DNA from: Adhaeribacter aquaticus DSM 16391
GTDB lineage: Bacteria > Bacteroidota > Bacteroidia > Cytophagales > Hymenobacteraceae
Reading direction: 5' to 3'
Assembly: GCF_000473365.1 (NCBI RefSeq)
Contig: NZ_KI421517.1
Span: 1,794,745 to 1,858,744, forward strand
DNA: 64,000 bases
Under the pieces are notes generated by a model. It made no database searches. It had not been told where the DNA came from and saw only the letters and a list, made by a program, of their open reading frames with translations. Positions 1-9,350 of this stretch are shown piece by piece (position 1 is the stretch's first letter; every line of letters starts with the position of its first letter). The position numbers were made by a program, and so were the translations under genes.

Positions 1-118
1 TAGGGTATTTTTTTGCCCTATTGTAAAGGAAAATTTATTTCTAATAGATAACTTTAGCGTTTTAAATAAAAAAAGAGCTTAAAAATTAGCTACTATCAAG
101 CTCTATAATAATATAAGA

Positions 119-682
119 ATGGCAACTACAGCAGATTTTAAGAATGGCTTGTGCTTGGAGTACAACGGCGATTTATATGTAATTACAGAATTTCAGCACG
201 TAAAACCAGGTAAAGGACCAGCTTTTGTCAGAACAAAACTAAAAAACATCAAAACCGGAAAAGTCATTGATAATACTTTTAACGCTGGTGTAAAAGTTAC
301 CACTGCCCGTGTAGAACAACGTCCGCATCAATATCTTTACAAGGATGATTATGGTTACACGTTCATGGATAATAATACTTTTGAACAAGTGGTATTGGAA
401 GAAAAAATGGTTCCTTTTGCTGATCTATTAAAAGATGGTCAGGAAATAACTATATTGTTCCATGCCGAAACAGAAACGCCGCTTACCTGCGAAATTCCTC
501 CTTTTGTTGAATTACGAATTACGTATACAGAACCAGGTATCAAAGGAGATACAGCTACCAATGCATCTAAACCTGCCATAGTAGAAACTGGCGCAACTAT
601 TCAAGTACCCCTTTTCATTGAACAAGACGAATTGATAAAAGTAGATACGCGTACTTACTCTTATGCTGAACGTGTAAAATAG
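119..682 (+). CDS. efp: Elongation factor P
   Basis: EF-P binds the ribosome between the P and E sites and relieves stalling at consecutive prolines. The 187-residue length is typical. The N-terminal KOW-like domain carries the loop KPGKGPAF, with Lys32 at the tip that is the modification position in the family (lysine here, not the arginine of the rhamnosylated type). Two OB-fold domains follow, ending with the [13 protein letters not shown] tail typical of the family. The gene lies 5 nt upstream of accB, so co-transcription is likely. The 118 nt upstream are AT-rich and show no clear TAnnTTTG promoter. Family assignment is secure; the modification state cannot be told from sequence. Confidence 0.96.
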   Translation: MATTADFKNGLCLEYNGDLYVITEFQHVKPGKGPAFVRTKLKNIKTGKVIDNTFNAGVKVTTARVEQRPHQYLYKDDYGYTFMDNNTFEQVVLEEKMVPFADLLKDGQEITILFHAETETPLTCEIPPFVELRITYTEPGIKGDTATNASKPAIVETGATIQVPLFIEQDELIKVDTRTYSYAERVK

Positions 683-687
683 CCTCT

Positions 688-1179
688 ATGAAACCAAAAG
701 AACTACAAGAACTCATTGACTTTATTGCTAAATCAGGCTTAAATAAAGTAGATATTGAAACGGAAGAATTCAAGCTATCTGTAAAAAGAGATGCTGATAC
801 GCCCAAAATCCAGTATTTAGGCGCTCCGGCACCTGCAGCACCACAACCGGCACCAGCCGCAGCACCTGCAGCACCGCAACCGGCACCAGCCGCAGCACCT
901 GCACCGGCCGCACCAAAAGCTGATGGTGACGATAGCAAGTATGTAGCTATTAAATCACCTATGATAGGTACTCTTTACCGGTCTTCTAGTCCAGAAACGC
1001 CTTCTTTTGTAAATGTAGGTGATGAGATTAAGAAAGGTGATGTTATTTGTATTATTGAAGCAATGAAGCTTTTCAATGAAATTGAAGCTGAAGTGTCAGG
1101 TAAAGTGGTGAAAATTTTAGTAGAAAACGCCACTCCGGTAGAATACGATCAGCCTTTACTTCTGATTGATCCAAGTTAA
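688..1179 (+). CDS. accB: Biotin carboxyl carrier protein of acetyl-CoA carboxylase
   Basis: This is the carrier subunit of acetyl-CoA carboxylase: it holds the biotin that AccC carboxylates, for malonyl-CoA synthesis. The 163 residues comprise an N-terminal helical region (1-40), a Pro/Ala-rich flexible linker (about 45-76), and a C-terminal biotinyl domain with the EAMK motif placing the biotin lysine at residue 127. The linker DNA contains a near-perfect 33-nt tandem duplication. It starts 5 nt after efp and is followed 110 nt later by accC, the usual partner. The start ATG is followed directly by the conserved [12 protein letters not shown] helix. Confidence 0.97.
   Translation: MKPKELQELIDFIAKSGLNKVDIETEEFKLSVKRDADTPKIQYLGAPAPAAPQPAPAAAPAAPQPAPAAAPAPAAPKADGDDSKYVAIKSPMIGTLYRSSSPETPSFVNVGDEIKKGDVICIIEAMKLFNEIEAEVSGKVVKILVENATPVEYDQPLLLIDPS
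835..900 (+). repeat. 33-nt tandem repeat in the accB linker
   Basis: Two adjacent 33-nt units (835-867 and 868-900) differ at one base (A at 843, G at 876). They encode two copies of an 11-residue Pro/Ala/Gln unit in the AccB linker. The duplication is in frame and would lengthen the linker without touching the biotinyl domain. Confidence 0.85.
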
Positions 1180-1289
1180 ATTGAAATTTGAAATACGAAA
1201 CAAAGTGCTAATGGAGATGGTCTTTACCTCTCCATTTTCCTTGTTATAAACATTCAAATTATCAAAAGTATATTTACCTAAACTGAATT

Positions 1290-2642
1290 ATGTTTAAAAA
1301 AATACTAGTTGCCAACAGAGGGGAAATTGCCTTACGGATTATCCGGACGTGCAAGGAAATGGGCATAAAAACGGTTGCCGTATATTCCACTGCCGATAAA
1401 GAAAGCTTACACGTACGGTTTGCCGACGAAGCAGTTTGCATTGGACCTCCACCCAGTGGGGCTTCTTACCTAAACATTCCAAATATTATTTCTGCAGCAG
1501 AAATCACCAATGCTGATGCCATCCATCCTGGTTATGGATTTTTATCGGAGAATGCCGAGTTTTCCCGGATTTGCGCAGAAAATGGAATTAAGTTTATTGG
1601 CGCCTCTCCGGAAATGATTAATGCTATGGGCGATAAATCTTCGGCTAAGGCGACCATGAAAAAGGCAGGGGTGCCAACTATTCCTGGTTCCGAAGGTTTA
1701 TTAAAATCTGTGGAAGAAGGAATTAAAATTGCTAATAAAATTAAGTATCCAGTAATCATCAAAGCTACTGCCGGTGGTGGTGGCCGGGGTATGCGAATTA
1801 TTAATAGTGACGACGAATTTGAAAAAGCCTGGAATAGTGCCCGTACCGAAGCTAAAGCAGCTTTCGGGGACGATGGTATGTACCTGGAGAAATTCGTGGA
1901 AGAACCTCGTCATATTGAAATTCAGCTAGTAGGTGACCAACAAGGTAAAGCCTGCCACTTATCGGAGCGGGACTGCAGCATTCAACGCCGTCACCAAAAA
2001 TTAATTGAAGAGACTCCCTCTCCTTTCATTGACGAAAAACTGCGGGAAGCCATGGGTAACGCCGCTATTGCGGGCGCCAAAGCCATTGCTTACGAAGGTG
2101 TAGGAACAATTGAATTCCTGGTAGATAAAAATAAAGATTTTTATTTCATGGAAATGAATACCCGTATCCAGGTGGAACATCCTATAACCGAAGAGGTAAT
2201 TAACTTTGACCTGATAAAAGAGCAAATTAAGGTGGCTGCTGGTATTCCTATTACGGGTAAAAACTATTATCCGCAAATGCATGCCATTGAATGCCGCATT
2301 AACGCTGAAGATCCGGGTAACGGTTTCCGTCCTTCTCCTGGTAAAATCACGACCTTACACATTCCTGGTGGTCATGGTGTTCGGGTAGATACTCACGTTT
2401 ATGCTGGCTATACCATTCCGCCAAATTACGACTCTATGATTGCCAAGCTTATTGTTTGTGCACAAACAAGAGAAGAAGCTATTGTTAAAATGAAACGGGC
2501 TTTAAGTGAGTTCGTAATTGAAGGTGTAAAAACAACCATACCATTTCACCTGAAAATGATGGATGATGAAAACTTTAACAGTGGTAACTTTACCACAAAA
2601 TATTTAGATACTTATGACTTTAGTGAATTTGCTGCTAAATAA
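1290..2642 (+). CDS. accC: Acetyl-CoA carboxylase, biotin carboxylase subunit
   Basis: This is the ATP-grasp enzyme that carboxylates the biotin on AccB using bicarbonate and ATP. Its 450 residues match the family length. Visible motifs are the N-terminal [18 protein letters not shown] near residue 82, the glycine-rich ATP loop GGGGRGMR near 165-172, [11 protein letters not shown] near 230, and the catalytic region [15 protein letters not shown] near 290-304. The C-terminal domain (about 330-450) is complete. It lies 110 nt after accB on the same strand; no separate TAnnTTTG promoter was found in the gap, though TATATTTAC at about 1268-1276 is a weak lookalike. A strong hairpin follows the stop. 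Confidence 0.97.
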   Translation: MFKKILVANRGEIALRIIRTCKEMGIKTVAVYSTADKESLHVRFADEAVCIGPPPSGASYLNIPNIISAAEITNADAIHPGYGFLSENAEFSRICAENGIKFIGASPEMINAMGDKSSAKATMKKAGVPTIPGSEGLLKSVEEGIKIANKIKYPVIIKATAGGGGRGMRIINSDDEFEKAWNSARTEAKAAFGDDGMYLEKFVEEPRHIEIQLVGDQQGKACHLSERDCSIQRRHQKLIEETPSPFIDEKLREAMGNAAIAGAKAIAYEGVGTIEFLVDKNKDFYFMEMNTRIQVEHPITEEVINFDLIKEQIKVAAGIPITGKNYYPQMHAIECRINAEDPGNGFRPSPGKITTLHIPGGHGVRVDTHVYAGYTIPPNYDSMIAKLIVCAQTREEAIVKMKRALSEFVIEGVKTTIPFHLKMMDDENFNSGNFTTKYLDTYDFSEFAAK

Positions 2643-2661
2643 GGTTTAAGTGCTAGTACAT

Positions 2662-2700
2662 AAAAAGAAAGCCGGACTTTAAAGACCGGCTTTCTTTTTT
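2662..2700. terminator. Bidirectional terminator between accC and the DUF3109 gene
   Basis: A long hairpin (stem core GAAAGCCGG/CCGGCTTTC extended by A/T pairs) has an A run on the left and a T run on the right. It lies between the converging ends of accC (+) and the DUF3109 gene (-), so it can serve both. Confidence 0.85.
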
Positions 2701-2726
2701 ACTATGGTAAGACAAAATCAAATTAA

Positions 2727-3305
2727 CTAAAACTTCTTCACTTCTTCCTCGGCTATTATCTCCTCCAACTCCTGGTACCAGCTTTCGCCGTATTTCCGAA
2801 TCAAGGGCTCCCGTAAAAACTTATATACTGGTACACCTAAATCCTGGCCAAAACTGCAAGCTGCATTACAAATGTGCCATCTATCGTAATTCAACGCTTC
2901 AAAGCCATCGTATTTAGAAATCCGGATTGGGTATAAATGGCAAGAGATTGGTTTCTTCCACGAAATTTTACCGTCCAGATACGCTTGTTCAATGCCACAC
3001 TTTAATACCAGGTTTTCATCGTATATGGCATAAGCACATTCACGGTCACCAATAGTAGTGGTAGAATAATCGTCTTCCCAGTCTTTTATATACAATCCTT
3101 GTTCTTCTATTGCTTGCTGACCAGCTTCAGATAAATAAGGCTTAATCTGTTCGTAGTTTTCCTGCAGTATCTGGAGCTCTTCTTCTTCTAACGGAGCACC
3201 CAAATCTCCTTCAACACAACAGGCACCTTTACACTTCTCCAGGTTACAGACAAAGAATTTATCTTTAACGTCGTCGCTAATAACTGTGTGTTGTAATACT
3301 ATCAT
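2727..3305 (-). CDS. DUF3109 family cysteine-rich protein
   Basis: A conserved Bacteroidota protein of unknown function with many cysteines. Clusters include [11 protein letters not shown] near the N-terminus, then single Cys in ECAYA, KCGIE and SCHLYP, and CNAAC late in the protein. The pattern resembles the YkgJ/UPF0153-type metal or Fe-S binding families, so metal binding is an inference. An in-frame ATG exists 24 nt upstream (at 3329), but a TACTTTTG promoter element overlaps that codon, so I place the start at the MIVLQHTV methionine, giving 192 residues. It converges on accC. Confidence 0.85.
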   Translation of the reverse strand: MIVLQHTVISDDVKDKFFVCNLEKCKGACCVEGDLGAPLEEEELQILQENYEQIKPYLSEAGQQAIEEQGLYIKDWEDDYSTTTIGDRECAYAIYDENLVLKCGIEQAYLDGKISWKKPISCHLYPIRISKYDGFEALNYDRWHICNAACSFGQDLGVPVYKFLREPLIRKYGESWYQELEEIIAEEEVKKF

Positions 3306-3326
3306 TTTACTCTTTATTAGAAAATA

Positions 3327-3356
3327 CAAAAGTACAGCTTATTAAGTTCGAATCAA
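3327..3356 (-). promoter_or_regulatory. Bacteroidota-type promoter of the DUF3109 gene
   Basis: Read on the minus strand: TTG (3356-3354), 19 nt, then TACTTTTG (3334-3327). This matches the TTG-N17-20-TAnnTTTG consensus. The -7 element overlaps the upstream in-frame ATG and so argues for the start at 3305. Confidence 0.7.
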
Positions 3357-3401
3357 TAAACTCTTATGTTAAGTACCAATCTTTCCTAATTAAGCTACAT
3401 T

Positions 3402-3600
3402 AATATAATCATTTCAAGCCACAGTAGAGGTTCAGGCCACAGCAGAAGGTCTGAATACTGCTATATAACTCCTTTCTAATTTTTACGTTTATTTTTCACG
3501 AAAGCTTTAGCGGACGGTTTACGAGGGGCTCTGAATATCAGCTTTTAAACTTTTCTTCACGCTTGCTAAAGCCGTCCGGCTTTGTTATATTTAGATAAAT
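3402..3600. other. Intergenic stretch with small repeats
   Basis: No gene is seen between the DUF3109 promoter and the next start. An imperfect direct repeat of about 17 nt occurs (AAGCCACAGTAGAGGTT near 3416, AGGCCACAGCAGAAGGT near 3434). Further on, GCTTTAGC with GGACGG (about 3504-3517) and GCTAAAGCCGTCCGG (about 3566-3580) can pair in part. I cannot assign a function. Confidence 0.35.
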
Positions 3601-3609
3601 GCTACGGTT

Positions 3610-4323
3610 ATGAAAAAGTTACAAACCAACTGGCTTACTGATGGCCTGATTGATTTTGAATATAAAAAATACATGTTGCTGGCTTATTTGGAAGGGGTGA
3701 AAGAAGAATTTGGCTCTAAACGCCTCTACCCTATTTTTTCGGACCTGATTATGCACTACAACAACCTACTACAGGTAAAGGAAAATAAGAAGTTGGTTTA
3801 TGAGCAGTTTCCACAACGTATTAGCCGGGCAGATTTCAAGAAGCTGGAAATTGTTTATAAAAAGATTGTGGATGATGATGAAACCATGCAGGAGCTAGAG
3901 GAAATTATAGAATACGCCGCACCTAAATTTAACCTTGCCCTACAAAACGGAAAGGAAATATATGATTTTATTGAAAGCAATATTGAAATAAACCCGGTTG
4001 GCATTACGCCCCTATACCGCGATGCTGGCTATTTCTTTTTAGATGAGTATCCGGGTTACGAAACCAAGGTATATGAATACAAGCTGTCTATTTTTGAGAA
4101 TACCCACGAAACCTACCGGGGCATTAACGCCCGTTACGTCGATACCATCCGAAGGGGTTTGGTAAATACTTATGAAAATATGAAAATAGAATTGGCACGA
4201 AAAAACAGTACCATGCCTAACCCGGCTACTTTTGTAATTGTGGCAAAAGTACCTTGTCCTTTTGACCAATCGTTGCTCCCAATTGCCAAACGGTCGTTGG
4301 TAAAATATGTAAGTACTCTATAA
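3610..4323 (+). CDS. Conserved hypothetical protein, 237 aa
   Basis: I do not recognise a characterised family. The protein is soluble-looking, with no signal peptide or membrane segment, rich in acidic, Lys and Tyr residues, and largely helical in appearance in the first 120 residues. A mixed C-terminal part contains the phrases GYFFLDEYPGYE and TYRGINARYVDTI, ending in a hydrophobic strand FVIVAKVPCPFDQSLLPIAKRSL. Codon use looks like its neighbours. It stands alone, followed by its own terminator. I recall similar proteins only as uncharacterised Bacteroidota proteins. Confidence 0.7.
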   Translation: MKKLQTNWLTDGLIDFEYKKYMLLAYLEGVKEEFGSKRLYPIFSDLIMHYNNLLQVKENKKLVYEQFPQRISRADFKKLEIVYKKIVDDDETMQELEEIIEYAAPKFNLALQNGKEIYDFIESNIEINPVGITPLYRDAGYFFLDEYPGYETKVYEYKLSIFENTHETYRGINARYVDTIRRGLVNTYENMKIELARKNSTMPNPATFVIVAKVPCPFDQSLLPIAKRSLVKYVSTL

Positions 4324-4330
4324 ATTTTAA

Positions 4331-4368
4331 AGCCGATACAACTATTGTACAATTTAGTTGTATCGGCT
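4331..4368 (+). terminator. Terminator-like hairpin
   Basis: A 13-bp perfect stem (AGCCGATACAACT with its complement at 4356-4368) encloses a 12-nt loop and is followed by CTTTAT. It lies 7 nt after the stop of the 237-aa protein. Confidence 0.75.
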
Positions 4369-4759
4369 CTTTATCTCCTTGCCATAATTTTTTACTACAA
4401 TCTTTTCATAAATAAATTACAAGAAATGCTCTTAGCTTCTCAAAGATAAGAAGTTGACTCAGGCTATAATATTACTTGGTATCTGTAAAGGTTAAATTCC
4501 TTTTTATAAAATATATGAAACTCACTTCCAAGATGGTGTTCTAAATTTTCATTGCATCACAGAAAGCATAGCTAATTATTAAAACTGTACACCTTACATT
4601 GTTCAGGTTTACCAACTTTATTTCAACATTAGCTTTTCCATTAAAAATTCAGATTCTTAAACCCATCAAACCAATCCTGCACATTCCTTGTTAAGAAAGT
4701 AAGAGTTAAGACCAAAAATCTTTAACTTCGCAATTCTTTTCACAGACAGCTTAGCAGCG
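4369..4759. other. Intergenic, no gene seen
   Basis: About 390 AT-rich nt. Nothing coding is evident. TTAACTTCGC about 35 nt before the helicase start resembles a variant -7 element (TAACTTCG, also seen before gap), but it is weak. Confidence 0.5.
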
Positions 4760-6994
4760 ATGGATTACATTAAACTTCTAAACGAATCTCAACGAGCAGC
4801 GGTATTACAAACAGATGGACCAGTTATGATTATTGCTGGTGCCGGATCGGGTAAAACCCGGGTACTTACCTACCGCATAGCCCATCTTATAGAGAAGGGA
4901 GTAGACCCTTTTAATATATTATCATTAACCTTTACCAATAAAGCCGCCCGCGAAATGCGAGAACGGATTGAGAAGGTGGTGGGCGGTGAAGCCAAAAACA
5001 TTTGGATGGGAACTTTCCACTCCGTCTTTTCCCGTATTCTTCGGGCTGAAGCACCTAAAATTGGTTATCCCAGCAGCTTTACCATTTATGATACCGACGA
5101 CTCCAAAACGTTGATCAGGAATATTGTGAAGGAAATGAGTCTGGACGATAAATTATACAAACCAGGCATGGTGTTGGGCCGCATTTCAGCAGCTAAGAAC
5201 AAATTAATTTCTTGGCAACAATACAAGCAGGATCCTACGATTCAGGCCGATGACGACGCGGCTATGCGTCCTAAAATTGGTAAAATCTACGAAACCTACC
5301 AGAACCGCTGCTTTAAAGCCGGTGCTATGGACTTCGACGATTTGCTATTTAATACTAATGTTTTGTTCCGCGACCACGTGGACGCTTTAAACAAATACCA
5401 GCATATTTTTAAATATGTAATGGTGGATGAGTACCAGGATACCAATTACTCTCAGTATTTAATTACCCGTAAGCTGGCCGCTAAAGACCGCAATATTTGT
5501 GTGGTAGGTGATGATGCTCAAAGTATTTATGCTTTCCGGGGCGCGGATATTCAAAATATATTAAACTTTGAACGCGACTATCCGGAGCTGGAAGTATTTA
5601 AGCTGGAGCAAAACTATCGCTCTACTAAAAACATTGTACAGGCTGCCAATTCAGTGATTAAAAATAACAAGGCCCAGTTGCGTAAAGATGTTTTCACGGA
5701 CAACGAAGAAGGTACTTTAATTGAAGTACTTAAGGCTAGTTCTGATAATGAAGAAGGTAAACTGGTGGCTAATGCTATTTTTGAGGAGAAGATGAATAAT
5801 CATCTTTCTTACGAAGATTTTGCCATTTTATACCGCACCAACGCTCAAAGCCGGGCCATGGAAGAAGCTTTGCGCCGGATGAATATAAAGTACCGCATTG
5901 TGGGTGGTTTATCATTTTATCAGCGTAAAGAGATAAAGGATTTAATTTCCTATTTACGGTTAACCGTGAACCACAACGACGAGCAGGCCCTGCGCCGGGT
6001 GATAAACTATCCGAAACGGGGTATTGGGGATGCCACCGTTGAAAAAGTAATTGTTACCGCCGATGAAACCAACCACACTATTTGGGAAGTAGTTACCAAT
6101 GCGAAGAGTTTTATAACGGGCCGTATTGCTGCTCCTATCGAAGATTTTGCAACTAAAATAAAAAGCTTTGCGGTGCTGGCGCAAACCCATGATGCTTTTG
6201 AAGCAGCCAAGCACATTGCGAAGCAGTCTGGCATTATTGAAGATTTATACGCCGATAAATCAGTGGAAGGCGTTGCCCGCTACGAGAACATTCAGGAACT
6301 ACTTAACGGTATCAAGGAATTTGTTGACGATCCGGAGAAAGAAGACAAAAGTTTAGCTGCCTTCCTGCAGGATATTGCTTTAATTACCGATGTAGATACT
6401 AAAAAAGAGGATAACGGCGAATATGTAACCCTAATGACAATCCACTCGGCCAAAGGTTTGGAGTTCCGGAATGTATTTATTGTGGGAATGGAAGAAAACC
6501 TGTTTCCGAGCCAGATGATGTTAACGTCGCGGGCTGATTTGGAAGAAGAGCGTCGGTTATTTTACGTAGCTATTACCCGGGCTGAGAAAAAGCTTACCCT
6601 CTCTTACGCCACCAGCCGCTACCAATGGGGCAACTTACGGGCTTGCGAAAAGAGCCGCTTTATTGATGAAATTGATACCCGGTTCCTGAACTTCCAATAT
6701 GGAGATGGTGGAAATGTATTTGAGAAAGTACTGAAAAAGAAAAGTACTTTGAGTACATTGATGCCGGCTGCACCTAAAAAAGTAGCCAATAATTATGTGC
6801 CCCCTACCGACTTTGTACCAAGCGATACGTCTAACCTACAGGCCGGAATGCGCGTAGAGCATCCTAAATTCGGCTTTGGTGTAGTTTCTAAAATGGACAC
6901 CCAGGGAAACAGCACTAAAGCTATTATTGAGTTTGAAGAAGCCGGGGAGAAAACCTTGCTGCTTAGCTTTGCCAAGCTCCGAATACATAATTAA
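4760..6994 (+). CDS. UvrD/PcrA-type ATP-dependent DNA helicase
   Basis: This is a superfamily 1A 3'-5' DNA helicase, acting in nucleotide-excision repair, mismatch repair and replication restart. Motifs in order: Q motif LNESQRAAV (7-15), Walker A GAGSGKT (27-33), motif Ia LTFTNKAAREM, GTFHS, motif II DEYQD (223-227), motif III GDDAQSIYAFRGA, motif IV EQNYRS, motif V TIHSAKGLEF, motif VI FYVAITRA. The C-terminus (about 690-740) has the Tudor-like module MRVEHPKFGFGVV typical of PcrA/UvrD. The 744 residues fit the family. uvrD or pcrA would both be reasonable names. Confidence 0.95.
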   Translation: MDYIKLLNESQRAAVLQTDGPVMIIAGAGSGKTRVLTYRIAHLIEKGVDPFNILSLTFTNKAAREMRERIEKVVGGEAKNIWMGTFHSVFSRILRAEAPKIGYPSSFTIYDTDDSKTLIRNIVKEMSLDDKLYKPGMVLGRISAAKNKLISWQQYKQDPTIQADDDAAMRPKIGKIYETYQNRCFKAGAMDFDDLLFNTNVLFRDHVDALNKYQHIFKYVMVDEYQDTNYSQYLITRKLAAKDRNICVVGDDAQSIYAFRGADIQNILNFERDYPELEVFKLEQNYRSTKNIVQAANSVIKNNKAQLRKDVFTDNEEGTLIEVLKASSDNEEGKLVANAIFEEKMNNHLSYEDFAILYRTNAQSRAMEEALRRMNIKYRIVGGLSFYQRKEIKDLISYLRLTVNHNDEQALRRVINYPKRGIGDATVEKVIVTADETNHTIWEVVTNAKSFITGRIAAPIEDFATKIKSFAVLAQTHDAFEAAKHIAKQSGIIEDLYADKSVEGVARYENIQELLNGIKEFVDDPEKEDKSLAAFLQDIALITDVDTKKEDNGEYVTLMTIHSAKGLEFRNVFIVGMEENLFPSQMMLTSRADLEEERRLFYVAITRAEKKLTLSYATSRYQWGNLRACEKSRFIDEIDTRFLNFQYGDGGNVFEKVLKKKSTLSTLMPAAPKKVANNYVPPTDFVPSDTSNLQAGMRVEHPKFGFGVVSKMDTQGNSTKAIIEFEEAGEKTLLLSFAKLRIHN

Positions 6995-7001
6995 GAGAAG
7001 A

Positions 7002-7076
7002 TATCAGGTAATAAGTAGCCCGTTGTTTAGTTAAAATAATTCAGTGAGGTTGCTACCAGATACTTTTTACCTGATA
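7002..7076. repeat. Inverted repeat downstream of the helicase gene
   Basis: TATCAGGTAA (7002-7011) and its complement TTACCTGATA (7067-7076) can close a roughly 55-nt loop. No T run follows, so it is a weak terminator at best. It may be a structured 3' UTR element. Confidence 0.4.
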
Positions 7077-7089
7077 CCAATATTTTTCT

Positions 7090-7097
7090 TAACTTTG
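7090..7097 (+). promoter_or_regulatory. Promoter -7 element upstream of the DUF4290 gene
   Basis: TAACTTTG matches TAnnTTTG and ends 19 nt before the ATG. No convincing TTG at -33. Confidence 0.5.
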
Positions 7098-7116
7098 ATC
7101 GTTAAACAATCCATAC

Positions 7117-7767
7117 ATGGTTGCCAATTCTTCCTTTAAACAAGAGCTGTTGCTGCGCGAATACGGCATCAACGTGCAAAATATAGTTAAATACATTTTA
7201 ACCTTGCCGGAAAAAGCCGATCGGACACGTGCATCTTATCTGCTCGTAAACCTGATGGCTAAATTAAACCCGAGTCTGCGAGAAGTTCAGGACTCGCCAC
7301 AGAAGCTTTGGAACCACTTATTTGTAATGTCTGATGGCAAATTAGATATAGACAGCCCTTATGCATTAAGTGCAATGGAATATCTGAACGAGAAGCCACT
7401 GCGGATGATTTTGCCTACCAGACCGCCACGTTACAAGCATTACGGCAAAAATGTGGAGCACCTGATTCAGAAGGCTATCGAAATAGAAGATCCTCAGGAA
7501 AAAGAAGCGGCCATTATAGCCTTAGGTAAGCTCATGAAAACGCTTTACAAAACCTATAACCGCGATAATATCACCGATGAAATCATTGTCAATAATCTAA
7601 AGGAATTATCCAAAGGGCAGTTAACGATAGATTTAGCAACGGTTGAGGCTAATAGTTTATTTGAGTCCAATGCCAGATCAAATAATACCAATTACTCTAA
7701 CCAGAACAACCAAAACAACCAGCGCAAAAAGCAACAAAATAACCAGAACAACCAGCGCAAAAAGTAA
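7117..7767 (+). CDS. DUF4290 family protein with Asn/Gln-rich tail
   Basis: This is a Bacteroidota-specific DUF4290 protein of unknown function. The first 185 residues form the conserved domain (LLREYGINVQNIVKYILTLPE near the start, then a helical region). The C-terminal 30 residues are low-complexity Asn/Gln punctuated by two QRKK motifs, encoded by a short repeated DNA unit. The basic Q/N tail may bind nucleic acid or be disordered; that is inference. It sits between the helicase and murA on the same strand. Cytoplasmic, no signal peptide. Confidence 0.85.
   Translation: MVANSSFKQELLLREYGINVQNIVKYILTLPEKADRTRASYLLVNLMAKLNPSLREVQDSPQKLWNHLFVMSDGKLDIDSPYALSAMEYLNEKPLRMILPTRPPRYKHYGKNVEHLIQKAIEIEDPQEKEAAIIALGKLMKTLYKTYNRDNITDEIIVNNLKELSKGQLTIDLATVEANSLFESNARSNNTNYSNQNNQNNQRKKQQNNQNNQRKK
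7714..7764 (+). repeat. Repeated 18-nt unit in the DUF4290 tail
   Basis: The 18-nt unit AACAACCAGCGCAAAAAG occurs at 7714-7731 and again at 7747-7764, separated by 15 nt of similar AAC/CAA codons. It encodes NNQRKK twice. Confidence 0.8.
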
Positions 7768-7897
7768 TCATAGGTAAAGCTCCATTTTGGGGTAGTTATT
7801 TATCTAGTTTTTTAGATTGTTTAAATAGTTTAATAATTCAACGTTGCAGGTAAAACCTGAAACGTATTCCATAAAACTTACCACTTAAAAATATTTA

Positions 7898-9205
7898 ATG
7901 GCCTCTTTTGAAGTTATTGGTGGCAAAAAATTAAAAGGCGACATTCATCCGCAGGGCGCCAAGAATGAAGCTTTACAAATTCTATGTGCCGTATTACTTA
8001 CATCCGAACCTGTCACCATTTCTAATGTACCCGATATTCGGGACGTAAATAAGTTAATAGAATTACTGGGTGATTTAGGAGTAAAAATAGAACGCTTAGC
8101 ACCGGACACCTACCGTTTCCAAGCAGATGATATAAACCTGGATTACCTGGAAACTAATTCTTATGTAGCGCAAGGTCGTGCCATCCGGGGTTCTGTAATG
8201 GTTATGGGACCACTATTAGCTCGCTTTGGCAAATGTATGCTACCTAAACCAGGTGGCGATAAGATTGGCCGGCGGCGGATGGATACGCACTTTATTGGCT
8301 TGGAAAAGTTGGGAGCCACATTTAGTTATGACTCCAATGATAGCTATTTTCAAATCTCAGCACCTAATAAATTAAAAGGCACCTATATGTTGCTGGACGA
8401 AGCTTCGGTTACCGGTACAGCCAATATTGTAATGGGTGCAGTTTTAGCGGAAGGCATTACTACTATTTACAATGCTGCTTGTGAGCCTTATTTACAGCAG
8501 CTTTGTAAGATGCTAAACCGCATGGGAGCCAAAATTACGGGTACCGGTTCTAATTTATTAACCATTGAAGGCGTTGAGAAACTAGGCGGTACCGAGCACC
8601 GCATGCTGCCCGACATGATCGAGATTGGTTCATTTATGGGTTTGGCTGCTATGACTGGCTCCGAAATTACCATTAAAAATGCCCAGATTCATGAATTAGG
8701 TATTATTCCGGACACCTTCAAACGTCTAGGTGTTAAAATGGAATTCCGTGGCGATGACATCTTTATTCCAGCTCAGGATCATTACGAGATAGATACTTAT
8801 ATTGATGGTTCTATTCTAACCATTGCCGATGCAATTTGGCCAGGTTTCACACCGGATTTAATTAGTGTAGCTTTAGTTACTGCTACTCAGGCAAAAGGTA
8901 CCGTACTCATTCATCAGAAAATGTTTGAGAGCCGTCTGTTCTTTGTAGATAAACTAATAGACATGGGGGCTCAGATTATACTTTGCGATCCGCATAGAGC
9001 AACTGTAATTGGGCAGAATCGTCAGGTTCCGTTACGTGGCATTCGGATGACATCTCCGGACATTCGGGCAGGCGTTGCTTTACTAATTGCGGCTTTATCG
9101 GCCGATGGTAAGAGTATAATAGACAACGTGGAGCAGATAGATCGGGGTTACCAGCATATTGACGAAAGACTAAATGCAATTGGTGCCGAAATACGCAGAA
9201 TCTGA
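7898..9205 (+). CDS. murA: UDP-N-acetylglucosamine 1-carboxyvinyltransferase
   Basis: MurA transfers enolpyruvate from PEP to UDP-GlcNAc, the first committed step of peptidoglycan synthesis. The 435 residues span both inside-out alpha/beta domains. The N-terminal GAKNEAL loop (Lys22, Asn23) and the C-terminal TSPDIRAGVALLIAAL region are clear. The mobile active-site loop reads PKPGGDKIGRRRMDTH. The residue aligned with the fosfomycin-reactive Cys115 of E. coli MurA is Asp121, as in the fosfomycin-resistant MurA of mycobacteria and chlamydiae. A hairpin terminator follows the stop. Confidence 0.96.
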   Translation: MASFEVIGGKKLKGDIHPQGAKNEALQILCAVLLTSEPVTISNVPDIRDVNKLIELLGDLGVKIERLAPDTYRFQADDINLDYLETNSYVAQGRAIRGSVMVMGPLLARFGKCMLPKPGGDKIGRRRMDTHFIGLEKLGATFSYDSNDSYFQISAPNKLKGTYMLLDEASVTGTANIVMGAVLAEGITTIYNAACEPYLQQLCKMLNRMGAKITGTGSNLLTIEGVEKLGGTEHRMLPDMIEIGSFMGLAAMTGSEITIKNAQIHELGIIPDTFKRLGVKMEFRGDDIFIPAQDHYEIDTYIDGSILTIADAIWPGFTPDLISVALVTATQAKGTVLIHQKMFESRLFFVDKLIDMGAQIILCDPHRATVIGQNRQVPLRGIRMTSPDIRAGVALLIAALSADGKSIIDNVEQIDRGYQHIDERLNAIGAEIRRI

Positions 9206-9232
9206 TATAGTTTAAATAAACAAAGAATTATA

Positions 9233-9260
9233 AAAGCATCCTTCGGGATGCTTTTTCTTT
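9233..9260 (+). terminator. Terminator of murA
   Basis: A 9-bp stem AAAGCATCC/GGATGCTTT is closed by a TTCG tetraloop and followed by TTCTTTTT. It is a classic intrinsic terminator 28 nt after the murA stop. Confidence 0.9.
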
Positions 9261-9350
9261 TTAGGTGAAGCAGAAAATTTTTGGAACAACTTTCGCATCC
9301 TTGTTTTATTCCTTAATATAGCATTTAATAAATAGCCTAGATTAAACATT

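Noticed and set aside
615-938. Minus-strand open frame opposite efp/accB encoding a Gly/Ala-rich protein
   Set aside because: It is the antisense of the AccB Pro/Ala linker; the composition is explained by that repeat.
3504-3580. Perfect hairpin between the two GGACGG/CCGTCC-containing segments
   Set aside because: The arms match only in part and in shifted order; a clear stem could not be drawn.
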